From Nemertoderma westbladi (lineage: Eukaryota > Xenacoelomorpha > Nemertodermatida > Nemertodermatidae), in contig JAUCBJ010002772.1 in the NCBI GenBank assembly GCA_032718475.1, positions 1 to 41,425 on the forward strand: a stretch of 41,425 bases of DNA, given 5' to 3'. Under the pieces are notes generated by a model, which was not told the DNA's origin, searched no databases, and saw only the letters and a list, made by a program, of their open reading frames with translations. The position numbers and the translations under genes were made by a program. Within the stretch, counting starts at the first letter, position 1; each line of letters opens with the position of its first letter. Positions 22,186 through 32,275 of this stretch are shown in pieces.

Positions 22186-22491
22186 AAGAAAAAAAAAGTC
22201 TTTGTAGATTCTACATTATTAAAGAAGTTAATGGCATCATCTTAAAAATTAGATCCCGTTGGTAAGTTTATATCCCTACATTTAGTATCGCCTCGGGTAA
22301 CAGTTACATTTAGAAGCATCGGGTAAGTGGCGGGTTGGATTTGTTTTTTTGCGATGTCATAATATTGGAAATTTAGCGGGATTTTGCCATTATTGCCATA
22401 GGCCCGAAGGTCCGTGATGGATCTAATGTCACTGGGATCTAAAGCCACCTAAACCTTATCCATGTAGGACATCAGACCTACACTGCTAAAG

Positions 22492-22725
22492 GGGTGAGTA
22501 CAAAACAAAGACCCAATTATAAAGACCTGCTTAATCTTGTAAACAAACATGTGATAACTTTCGTTTATTGTTTCGGTTCCCCCAACACGTCTCTGTAACC
22601 TGCTCCTTTACTAACCTGATCCTTTAAATGTGACCTAACGCTCTTTTGGGACCTAACGCGACCTTACCTCTTTGTTTGTACAGAACGGGCAGTAAAGTTT
22701 TGGGACTTTGTTTTGAACTCACCCC
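22492..22725. mobile_element. Short hAT-like MITE with 8-bp target duplication
   Basis: The ends are inverted: gggtgagtacaaaacaaaga at the left, and ctttgttttgaactcacccc at the right. The 8-bp word tgctaaag lies directly on both sides (22484-22491 and 22726-22733). The terminal G makes the exact boundary uncertain by one base. There is no coding capacity. The interior carries, in reverse complement, the same aaaggagcaggttacagag and ccaaaacaataaacgaaag words that make up the tandem blocks at 9038-9457. Confidence 0.8.
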
Positions 22726-22891
22726 TGCTAAAGTACCACACGGAAAGCTGAAAGGTTGGAAGTCATAGTCCGGTATTGACCATTGTTCATTGGTAACAGA
22801 TGCGTCTAACTCGGTCTTAAAATCAAAACCAAACAGTCGACCGAAGCCGGAGGCGACCCGAAGGCCCCTCTTTCGATAGCTGCTACCGATA

Positions 22892-22908
22892 GGGGGGGGG
22901 GGGGGGGG
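22892..22908. repeat. Poly-G tract (17 G)
   Basis: A run of 17 G sits at the 3' side of the minus-strand SINE. In SINE orientation it is a poly-C tail-side tract. Its length may be unstable in assemblies. Confidence 0.85.
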
Positions 22909-22909
22909 T

Positions 22910-23064
22910 GCGCTACTCATACCCCAAGATATTTGCTCCCAGTAATTTAACTGGTACTCATTTTATCGACCCCAGTGGATGTAAGGCTGAGTGGAACCAG
23001 GCGGGGCTGAACCTACAACCAATAGATTGCAGGCCCGGCGCTCAACCAACTGAGCTACCCAGCC
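22910..23064 (-). repeat. tRNA-derived SINE
   Basis: On the minus strand the element starts ggctgggtagctcagttggt, an A-box-containing tRNA head (TAGCTCAGTTGG). A B-box-like ggttcagcccc follows about 40 bases later. Both are the internal RNA polymerase III promoter parts of a tRNA gene. The tRNA-like head is followed by a non-tRNA body (ggtcgataaaatgagtacca), so this is a SINE rather than a functional tRNA. The tRNA part would not fold with a normal acceptor stem. I did not find clear target duplications. Confidence 0.75.
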
Positions 23065-23066
23065 AT

Positions 23067-24015
23067 GGTCTTAGCTACCTGGTCTTACTTAAAGCAAATC
23101 TATTGTGCATGGCTGTAAACTATGCAGCGACAGCGACATAAAACAAATACTACGTGAAACACAGAGCAGTTTAGGCCTACTGAAAACCTGGTATTAAGAC
23201 AATTCCGTCCATATCACCCACCCTCCACCCCATATACAGTGACAAAGGGAGTTAATATTAACCTTTTCATTAAGTTGTTCACACCTCACATCATAAATCA
23301 TAAACCTCCCCCATTGCCCCCACCTGCTGGCGCCAATGGTGATGCAATGGCTTAATATCCTTTTCCTCTGCAAACACGGATTATGCGTCTGTGATTATTT
23401 AAATTTAAAGGCATCGGTTTTAAACATTCAATATTCTGGTAAATTTCCAAATACTGTACATATACAAGCAATGGTAGCGTTCAGGTATGGTGAGTTTACA
23501 GTAGGACACTATGCTTGGATTTCATTGACGGGGAATAACTTTGGAATGAAGTGATAATGCAATGTGAAATTTCATAGGGAGCGGAATTTACCGTATAACA
23601 GTTATCTATAGTAATAGTAGGTCTGACATTATGTTTCAGAACATTTAAACATTTCACCCTTTTATATATTATAAACTGTAGGCCGACTTCGTTTTAATAG
23701 CTTGAATATTGAAAATTTATTTTCTTTCAATTGAGACTTTTGCAAATATATATATTTTCAAGTTCAAACAGTATATTTTACAAAAATATTATAGGTAAGT
23801 AACACTCGAAATTGAAAACAATGTAGGATGATACCCGGAAGTTTGAAACCTAGGTACCGGGTTCGAACCCCAATAGGTTCGGTTGATATTTTCGCCATGG
23901 AGAGCATTATCATAACATAATATACTGTATATTTAATTCGCCGTCACCCCACCCCACAACAATTCATTTACTATAATTATATTTCTAGTGGTCGCGGTCG
24001 GAAAATTTTTTTATC
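23067..24015. other. Upstream region of the KY-like gene, no other gene seen
   Basis: This is AT-rich sequence. A ccgggttcgaacccc word at 23857-23871 resembles a tRNA B box, but no A box or cloverleaf can be built around it. The probable 5' UTR and promoter of the gene starting at 24016 must lie here. I see no convincing TATA box. Confidence 0.4.
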
Positions 24016-27000
24016 ATGGGTTGTCGTGGATCGAAATCGGTTGACGTCAAAGAAGTTGATAAACCAAGAACACCACCCCCAAGAGGAACTAAGATATCAG
24101 AAAATCAGGATAGTACTATTGGTAAGTCAACAGCCAAACAATAATGATAAGGATAGTGAAGGAAGGTTACCAGAAAATCTGTCAGATATTGAAAACAATA
24201 CCTCAGATAATGTTGCAAAGTTGAAGTTAACAAAACCTCTTATTGTTTCAGGCAATGACGGTGATAATGCAAAGTTAAAGTTACAGGAACATCCAATTGA
24301 TATCAAGAAATCTTCAGATAATTATGAAAAGATACCATATAAGGAATTGACTGCGAATGCAGTCGCATTCGTATCTAAAGATACCGGAAAGTTACTAGCA
24401 AGTAATGCCACTGCAGAATGTTGTCCCCCTGCCATATCAAAGAGTCAGTTACACAATATAATAGATGTCACTATTGCCAACCATCGAGCTTTGCAAATGA
24501 TAGATAATTTTAATGATAATTTGCCTGAAATTGTTGAAAAGCTTTCGAAATCAGCTCAAACCGATTTAGAAATCGCCACATCGATATACAAGTGGTTGAC
24601 TTCACTCGACCTGAACAGTTTAAAAGAGACAAACTTTGATTCCAGCAGTTATGGGAGAATTCTGCAATCTCTTCATGAAACTGGTAATTACTGTGAAGTA
24701 TTCTCTTCAATGTTGGAAATTGCTGGAATACCTTGTGTTACAATTGCTGGGCATTGTAAAGGATATTCGGATTACAATATTGGTGACAAGATTACAGGTA
24801 AGTCAACTTGGAACGCATGCTTAATTGGTCGGTTTTGGCGCCTTTTTGACTGTCACTGGGGAGCAAGGGGTGTAAATGACAGTGACTCGCATAAGGGATG
24901 GCAGCTTATTGATACCGACACGGGTAAGCCATTGAAGAAACAGAAGCCTGATGGAAATTCATCATTCACCTACAGACATGAGGATTTCTATTGCCTCACA
25001 GATCCAGACAAAATGATATACTCTCATTTTCCTGACGATAAAAAATGGCAATTGCTCAAAAACCCATACAGCTTTTCTGAATTCGAAGAGCTTGCCTATC
25101 TGAGAAGCGCATTTTTTAATCTCAATTTGTCCGTCGTTTCTCATAATACAATCCACATCAAAGCTAACATGAATATTGTGTTGATTCAATTTGGTCTTCC
25201 GGTTCAAAAGACTGGTACGTATCTCAGCTTTTCCTATAATCTTTATATTAAAGAAGGAAGAACGAGGCGAAATTATGTAGCTAAAGACGATTCTGTAACC
25301 CTTCAACGTTACTGTCTTCAGCATTTCACCACGGAACATATAAGTTTCGATTTGAGGCTGCCCGCGAAAGGATTATATCTCATTGAAATATTTGGTAGGG
25401 AGGATGATGCAACATCGAATTTGGATGGTTGCAACACAAGTGCCATGATTGCTGGATATATTATTGATTGTAAGAGTGTTTCTAGGAAGTGCAGCCCAAC
25501 TCCACCAGTTTCAAATATTCACAAGGGGTTTGGACCAGGAATAGACGTAGCCCGAAACAAAATGATAGCCAGTACTCACAAAGAGGGAATCATTAACTCA
25601 GAAGATGGACAGGTTGAAATTCGATTTGATTGTGCTGATAAAATGAGTTTTCTTGTATATTTACGTCACAATAACATCGCGGATAAGGATTTGAGCTCTA
25701 ATGTGATACACCGGATATTGATAAATGAACTAGTGATTACAATATCTCTTTCATCGACTGGAGAATATGGGGTAGAAATATTTGGAAAATCAGCTGATGA
25801 TAATAGTTCGTCCTATTCTCATATTTGTAATTATTTGCTGATGTATGATGTTCCTGATGACAAACATGTACAGTCTGGGGGGACCTTGAAGTTCCCAAAA
25901 AGTGTTTCAAGTTATGGCCCTACTTCGGAACATATGGGACTAATTCCACTAAATTTCGATGATTCTCTTCTAAATTCAAATGAATCAGGCGAGATTAACA
26001 TTGTTTTTGGTATGTCAGCGGGATCCCTCCAGATAATGGTCGACTTTGAGTATCAGAATGATGAGAACCTACAAAATGTGAATGAATTTGTTCACGAGGA
26101 TACTTATGAGAATAAGCTAAACTTGTATTTACGCACACCATTCGCAGGATATTATTGCCTGAAAATCTGGGCCAACAAAAAAAATTCAGGAAATAGCTTT
26201 GAAAGCGCATACAATATTTTAGTATATTCAAGATCCGATCACAAGAGTTTATCCTGTTTTCCAAAACGGTATGAAGGTTGGGATGGTTGTCATCTAATAG
26301 AACCCCTATCAGGTGAGTTACCTTGCAACACGGTGGTTAACTTTAAGTTGCATTGTCCGGAAGCGAATGATGTCGCAGTAATATTGGGTGGCAACTGGAC
26401 ATATCTTACAAAGAACGTACAGGGGACATGGGAATGTGAAATAGATACAGGAACAGGAGGCAGAACTCTTTCAGTGAATACAAGCAAACGACCAAGTAAT
26501 CGGTACTATACAGTCCTCGAGTATAAAATCCTTAATGAGAGTCAGTCAAAACAACTTCAGGATACTGACTCCAATTTAGAAAATGATAAATTTTCCGATG
26601 CCTATCAAGATTTGGGTATGGATATTGATGATGATAAAGATGTACTGGAGCAACAGGATGAGGAAGAAGAAGATGGAGAACGAGAGGAGGAGGAAGAGGA
26701 AGAGGAACATGATGATGATGATGATGAGGATGACCAAGATGCAGATAATGCTGATGAAGGATTTGAATTAAAAGAAGATTTTAAGGAAATCAGTGGAGGA
26801 ATATTGCAAGCCAATAAAGACATGGATGAAGCTAAAGCTGCAGTCGAGAAAATTCAAGCCGAATTAGAAGCCACAGCAACAGAAGCTGAAATTGAAGAAG
26901 CCAAGAAGAAACTGCAGAGAGCCAAAGAAATAGCCGAATTAAAGGAAGAAGATTTAAATAGAAAAAATCTTAAAAGGGCATTGATTGTAAAGGGCGAAGA

Positions 27001-27619
27001 TGAATTGAGAAATTGTATGGAAATATTCAAATTGCGTGGATACAGGGATATAGATGGCGACTACAGTTTGGCAGAAGACATCTTAATCTATTTGAAGCTG
27101 AAAAGAAAGCTAGACGAGGCAATGAAGACAAGGGATTATAAACAAATTGAAAAAGCAGTTGCTATCATTAACAAAAGTGGTATAAAGAAGTTAAAGCGTG
27201 AAGTTGCCAAGGCTAAGCGCCTCATATATCGTTTATGGATGCTTGAAAAAATGCGACACGCCATAAGGAAACTAAATCAAAAAACCGTTGCTGAAATTAG
27301 AAGCTACAACAACCCTCCATTAGTTGTCCATAAAGTTCTAATTGCCACCTTGTTGTTGCTGGGGGAACCCGAGAAGTTAACTAAAGATTGGCAAGAGGTG
27401 CGTGGACGAGTTGGGCAGTTGGGTGCCCAGAGCTTAAAGAACCGTTGTCTCAAATACGATGTAACGAGATTGGACCTCAAGACAGCAGAACGAAGTGCAG
27501 AGATACTGCAGGGGATGGATTTGAATTCCGTTCGTGATGTCAGCACTGGGGCGGCAACATTCTACAAATGGACTAAAACTCAAATTGCCGAATGTATGAA
27601 GCAACAGAAAAGGCAATGA
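24016..27619 (+). CDS. Kyphoscoliosis-peptidase-like pseudo-transglutaminase with dynein-stalk-like C-terminus
   Basis: Exon 1 (24016-24121) encodes MGCRGSKSVDVKEVDKPRTP; Gly2 and Cys3 suggest N-myristoylation and palmitoylation, hence membrane anchoring. A gtaagt donor follows, then a short intron. Exon 2 (from 24252 in the best model) runs open to TAA at 27619, for about 1157 residues. Residues ~130-250 are a transglutaminase-like core as in KY/hillarin proteins: Cys183 (GNYCEVF) and Asp235 (RLFDCHWG) are kept, but the catalytic His position is Ser220 (KSTWNA). Residues ~260-830 look like three or so beta-sandwich domains of this family. A strongly acidic stretch (~836-870), a charged coiled coil and helical segments follow. 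Residues ~1053-1150 (SYNNPPLVVHKV ... VRDVSTGAATFYKW) resemble the dynein heavy-chain microtubule-binding domain. It is probably a cytoskeletal scaffold, not an enzyme. An ATTAAA at 27771 may be the polyadenylation signal. Confidence 0.85.
24122..24251 (+). other. Predicted 130-bp intron of the KY-like gene
   Basis: The donor is gtaagt at 24122 and the acceptor cctcttattgtttcag ends at 24251. The pair leaves exon 1 in phase 1 and joins the long frame correctly. Without splicing, the MGCRGSKS frame would stop at 24144. The intron is itself open in the downstream frame, so an unspliced start at 24026 is theoretically possible but would lose the myristoylation start. Other CAGs ending at 24173, 24185 and 24206 are also phase-compatible and could give a slightly longer exon 2. 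Confidence 0.7.
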
Positions 27620-28249
27620 ATTGAAAACAATAATGTACCGTTACTCAAACTTCTTACAAAAATACGTAATTTGGATGACTTCAATGTATCAGAACGGAAT
27701 GTCAATACTGTAGTCCCATGAATTCTTAATGAGTGCTTAGATATTGGGTGGTAAAAATCTTTATTACAATATTAAATGCATAAGTTCAGCTGTTGTAGTA
27801 TTCCCTTGAAGTGAGAAACGTACTGAATGGTCATGTAAACAGAGGGAATTATGCTGTTTCTATATTATTATACAGATTGTAATTTAGATTGATATTTAGA
27901 AGTGTACGTAAATTGAATTGAGATCCCGGATCCCGTAATGAAAACGGGCATTCACATTTCAGGGATGTATTTTGTAATCTCCCATCTATTACTAAGTATC
28001 TTCGAGATGTGTGTGTCTATTACTATATAGTACATAGTACTGTAGGTACATTATATCACTGTAAACTGTACATTTTTAGATACAATTAATTATTTGGAAA
28101 CTTATAATTCTTTTAATTATTATTATATGGTATTACTATCTTCATAAATGATTCTTACAATATTATTAATTTCCAATAGCAACCGACATGAAGACCAAGA
28201 CAGGAATAGGCCTAACTGTTTCTGTTTATTCCTGATTCTATAATACAGT
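27620..28249. other. 3' flank of the KY-like gene
   Basis: AT-rich sequence with an ATTAAA hexamer at 27771-27776, the most plausible polyadenylation signal. Nothing else is recognised on either strand. Confidence 0.5.
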
Positions 28250-28440
28250 ATGATTTTGTTCAGAAATGGTAAAAGTGAGGGGTTTAAAATCGGGGGTTTA
28301 ACCATATAATACGCGCATTCCGAGGGAGAGTGGTTGAACTGTTTAGGTTGTCGAGGCCTGATAGGCCGAAATGCGTGTACTGCGCTGGTTCAACCCCTGA
28401 TGACGTGTTTCCTCATTTTTTCAATTTCTGAACAAAATCA
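28250..28440. repeat. Small inverted-repeat element
   Basis: The 17-base word tgattttgttcagaaat at 28250 is perfectly inverted as atttctgaacaaaatca ending at 28440, enclosing ~155 bases. A second inner inverted pair is ggttgaac (28332) and gttcaacc (28390). It could be a MITE remnant or a stable hairpin. No target duplication is evident. Confidence 0.55.
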
Positions 28441-28619
28441 AATTATAATATCATATAGTAGAACAGCTGCATTAACAGCTCAAGTGACCTCACGATTCAT
28501 GAAAGCTTACTGTATCCTAACCTAATTCATCATATTCTCTAAGTGAAAGTGAAGCAAGGCACCACAATAAATTTGTGCTAAGGTACAGCTGGTTACTGTC
28601 CCTTAATGAACAATATATA

Positions 28620-29135
28620 TATGACTATCATGCTGTGTAATCAGCCTGATTGCATTGGCAGCTAAGCTATTCAACATAATAATGTTGAATCATGTAAGGG
28701 ATCCTGTTGAATGGCTTTTCTGGTTTGTGGCAACAAAAAAGTACTTCGACGGATCATTGCGTAGAATTGGCTATGAGGAAAGACATTAATGTAGCCATCA
28801 TCTTTGTAGACTTCTTTCAGGCTTTAAACTCTGTCTCCCGCCCACCCATTTTAATCAAATCGTACTGGATTCCTGGTGCGATAAGTGTACTTTGTGCAGC
28901 TCGATGTCTGGGCAAGACTTTGAGCAGCAGTACAATCTGTGGGTAATTTACCCCCTAGCGACAGACTAGATTAAAGTGTATTTTTTTACGGGGGTGAGAC
29001 CTGGACACTGGCTAAATCACTTGAACAACGAATTTATGGTTGCTACACAAGACTACTAAGGGCAGCCCTAAACATCAGCTATAGACAACACACGACAAAC
29101 GCCGAGCTTTATGGTACAATACCACCTGTATCAAC
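28620..29135 (+). pseudogene. Degenerate fragment of a related LINE reverse transcriptase
   Basis: The stretch from about 28640 (IALAAKLFN, HVRDPVEWL) through FVDFFQALNSVSRPP at about 28800-28850 parallels the LINE at 20830-21080. After a large internal loss, GETWTLAKSLEQR and YTRLLRAAL (about 28994-29070) correspond to the post-RT region that is partly missing from the first LINE. Stops and frameshifts are frequent and the catalytic FADD box is gone. It is an older copy of the same or a sister family. Confidence 0.75.
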
Positions 29136-29324
29136 ACGAAGTGGGGCCTTCGCGCAGCACGTGACTTAAATTTAATTTAATTACTAATTCGAAAGTGTTA
29201 CTGTATTAGCAAATTTTAAGCAGATTTCGCCTAATCACTTTTTACCTCTTTCATTTCTATTCAGACATTTCTGACTCTAGCGGTATAGTGAGAACTGAAG
29301 ATGGATTAGGGTCTCCAGCCCCAC

Positions 29325-30310
29325 AAAGACACAGCCTATGGATGAATAGTACATACGTACATCGGCCAAGTTTCATCTTGAATAACGGATAACGAAATGA
29401 GAGACGGATCTCACTTTCAGAAATTTCGTCGTATAGCGGCAGACCGATTAAATCTCCCCCCCCCCCCCCCCCCCCCCCCCCCACAAAGACGCAGCATGTG
29501 GTCCAGAATATATGGCAAGATTCAGCTTAAACTGATTAAAATCAATGAGACGGGAGAATCTATTCACTTTCAGGCATAAAGTAGTCCTATAGCGGGTGAC
29601 TGTTGAACTGATTTTCAACAAAACAAATTTTCAACTTGGCAGCTTTAAATTCGACAAAGTTATAAGCATGTCAATATCATAACGACGACAACGATTTCAC
29701 TTTCAGACATTTGGCCCTCTAGCGACAGACTGGAGAACTGCAGATGGGTTCGCCTCCTTTGAAAGTCACAGCTAATGGTCTAATACATATCTGCCAAGTT
29801 TCAGCTTAAACGGATTAAAAGCAAAGAAATGTGAGGGCATTTAATGTTTAGACATGTGGCCCTCTAGCGGGAGACCATTGCACTGATGGTGTCTGAAAGT
29901 CTCTCAAAAATCTCAACTTTAGCTCATATTGATACCTACAAATTTTCAACTTGGCAGCTTTAAATCCGACAAAGTTATTAGCATGTCAAAATCGTAACGA
30001 CGACAACGATTTCACTTTCAGACCTTTGGCCCTCTAGCGGCAGACTGGAGAACTGCAGATGGATTCGCCTCCTTTGAAAGTCACAGCTAATGGTCTAATA
30101 CATATCTGCCAAGTTTCAGCTTAAACGGATTAAAAGCAAAGAAATGGGAGGCCATTTAATGTTTAGACATGTGGCCCTCTAGCGGGAGACCATTGCACTG
30201 ATGGGAAGTCTCTCAAAAATCTCAACTTTTGCTCATATTGATACCTACAAATTTTCAACTTGGCAGCTTTAAATCCGACAAAGTTATTAGCATGTCAAAA
30301 TCGTAACGAC
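29325..30310. repeat. ~315-bp tandem repeats with older diverged units
   Basis: The block ttggcagctttaaat...gtaacgacgacaacgatttcac recurs with its neighbours. The word ggccctctagcg...gcagac starts at 29713 and 30028, a 315-base period, and a third partial unit starts near 30250. Inside each unit a sub-repeat (ctctagcgg plus agaccattg / cagactgg) appears twice. More diverged relatives (ccacaaagac, agtttcagctt, ctttcag...tatagcgg) occur at 29325-29450 and 29480-29600. No coding potential is seen. Confidence 0.8.
29456..29482. repeat. Poly-C tract (27 C)
   Basis: An uninterrupted run of 27 C splits two diverged units of the neighbouring repeat family (ccacaaagac occurs on both sides). Its length is likely to be variable. 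Confidence 0.9.
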
Positions 30311-30362
30311 GACGACGACGACGACAACGACGACGACGACGACAACGACGACGACGACAACT
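30302..30362. repeat. (GAC)n microsatellite
   Basis: Runs of gac interrupted by aac occur at the edge of the last partial 315-bp unit, evidently expanded from the gtaacgacgacaacgatt seed present in the complete units at 29680 and 29995. Confidence 0.9.
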
Positions 30363-31129
30363 ATTTGCATAAATTGACCCACCCCCTAACAGTGTCAATT
30401 CGCTAAGGCTCCGCCAACTTCGTGGCTCGCCCCACAAGGCCATGCTATCGAGTCAACTGGGGGCGGTGACTGGGGCAAGATTTTCTTAAGCTTTATACCG
30501 GCGATTTCTTTACGTTATTACAATTTATGCATAAGATACGCTTTGGTATGACTGTATTAGTAATTGTAGGTAATCTTTATGTTAGGCTTTAATTTAAGAT
30601 AAATAATTACAAATTGTGGACATCGCTTTGCCTTCATTATTGTGTACAATAAATATAGCCAAATATTAATAAATGTATTACTTTGTATTATGAAATGCAG
30701 CATTAATGTTATCTTATTTTCAGTAAAATTAACACATTACTTCACCATGTTGGTTTTTATAGGTAAGATTTTATGTAAAACTCGAAGTCACAACAGATCA
30801 CTTTATATTACAACTGACTACTTTATAAGACTATATGAAATTTATTCAATATTGTTGCGAAATGTGTTAATATGCCTATTGTATTGTAAAATACAATATC
30901 CATAATAATATATTATCAATCATTAGAAAATTAGCAGGCAAAAACTTTTGCAATAGGCATAACTTATATTATTATCAGGCACTTTATGTTATTTTATTAC
31001 TTTATTATTTACCGTATCAAGATTGCCATGCCAACCCACTATTCCCTAAATGTGAAAATACATCAATGGCCCTTGTAAGGGCTCTTTAATATTTAAATAG
31101 ATTGAGATGTAAATCCTGAAAACTAAACG

Positions 31130-32275
31130 TATGCCCCCCTGCAGAGGATACCGCCCTGTAGAGAAATATATCAGTTTAAAGAGTCTCTCTGGGCGCGGAC
31201 TCAACGTATGACCCCCCTGTAGAGAAATATCTCAGTTTAAAGAGTCTCTCTGGGCGCGGACTCAACGTATGACCCCCCTGTAGAGAAATATCTCAGTTTA
31301 AATAGTCTCTCTGGGCGCGGACTCAATGTATGACCCCCCTGCAGATAAATATCTCAGTTTAAAGAGTCTCTCTGGGCGCGGACTCAACGTATGACCCCCC
31401 TGTAGAGAAATATCTCAGTTTAAAGAGTCTCTCTGGGCGCGGACTCAACGTATGACCCCCCTGTAGAGAAATATCTCAGTTTAAAGAGTCTCTCTGGGCG
31501 CGGACTCAACGTATGACCCCCCTGTAGAGAAATATCTCAGTTTAAAGAGTCTCTCTGGGCGCGGACTCAACGTATGACCCCCCTGTAGAGAAATATCTCA
31601 GTTTAAAGAGTCTCTCTGGGCGCGGACTCAACGTATGACCCCCCTGTAGAGAAATATCTCAGTTTAAAGAGTCTCTCTGGGCGTGGACTCAACGTATGAC
31701 CCCCCTGTAGATAAATATCTCAGTTTAAAGAGTCTCTCTGGGCACAGACTCAACGTATGACCCCCCTGTAGAGAAATATCTCAGTTTAAAGAGTCTCTCT
31801 GGGCGCGGACTCAACGTATGACCCCCCTGTAGAGAAATATCTCAGTTTAAAGAGTCTCTCTGGGCGCGGACTCAACGTATGACCCCCCTGTAGAGAAATA
31901 TCTCAGTTTAAAGAGTCTCTCTGGGCGCGGACTCAACGTATGACCCCCCTGTAGAGAAATATCTCAGTTTAAAGAATCTCTCTGGGCGCGGACTCAACGT
32001 ATGACCCCCCTGTAGATAAATATATCAGTTTAAAGAGTCTCTCTGGGCGTGGACTCAACGTATGATCCCCTGTATATAAATATCTCAGTTTAAAGAGTCT
32101 CTCTGGGCGCGGACTCAACGTATGACCCCCCTGTAGAGAAATATCTCAGTTTAAAGAGTCTCTCTGGGCGCGGACTCAACGTATGACCCCCCTGTAGAGA
32201 AATATCTCAGTTTAAAGAGTCTCTCTGGGCGCGGACTCAACCCCCCCTGCAGAGAAATATCTCAGTTTAAAGAGT
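31130..32275. repeat. 61-bp satellite array, copy B (about 19 units)
   Basis: The same unit as in copy A, with gtttaaagag every 61 bases from 31174 to 32265. The units here are more uniform than in copy A, nearly all with gactcaacgtatgaccccc. Both edge units match those of copy A. A few units have agataaat instead of agagaaat. Confidence 0.95.

Noticed and set aside
22910-23064. Functional tRNA on the minus strand
   Set aside because: The A and B boxes are present, but the sequence runs into a non-tRNA body and lacks a pairing acceptor stem, as in a SINE.
23855-23873. Possible tRNA gene around ccgggttcgaacccc
   Set aside because: It has a B-box-like palindrome but no A box, anticodon arm or acceptor stem within tRNA distance.
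26583-26823. Met/Lys-rich and Ser-rich frames over the acidic part of the KY-like gene
   Set aside because: They are shadows of the GAG/GAT-rich acidic codons in the true frame.
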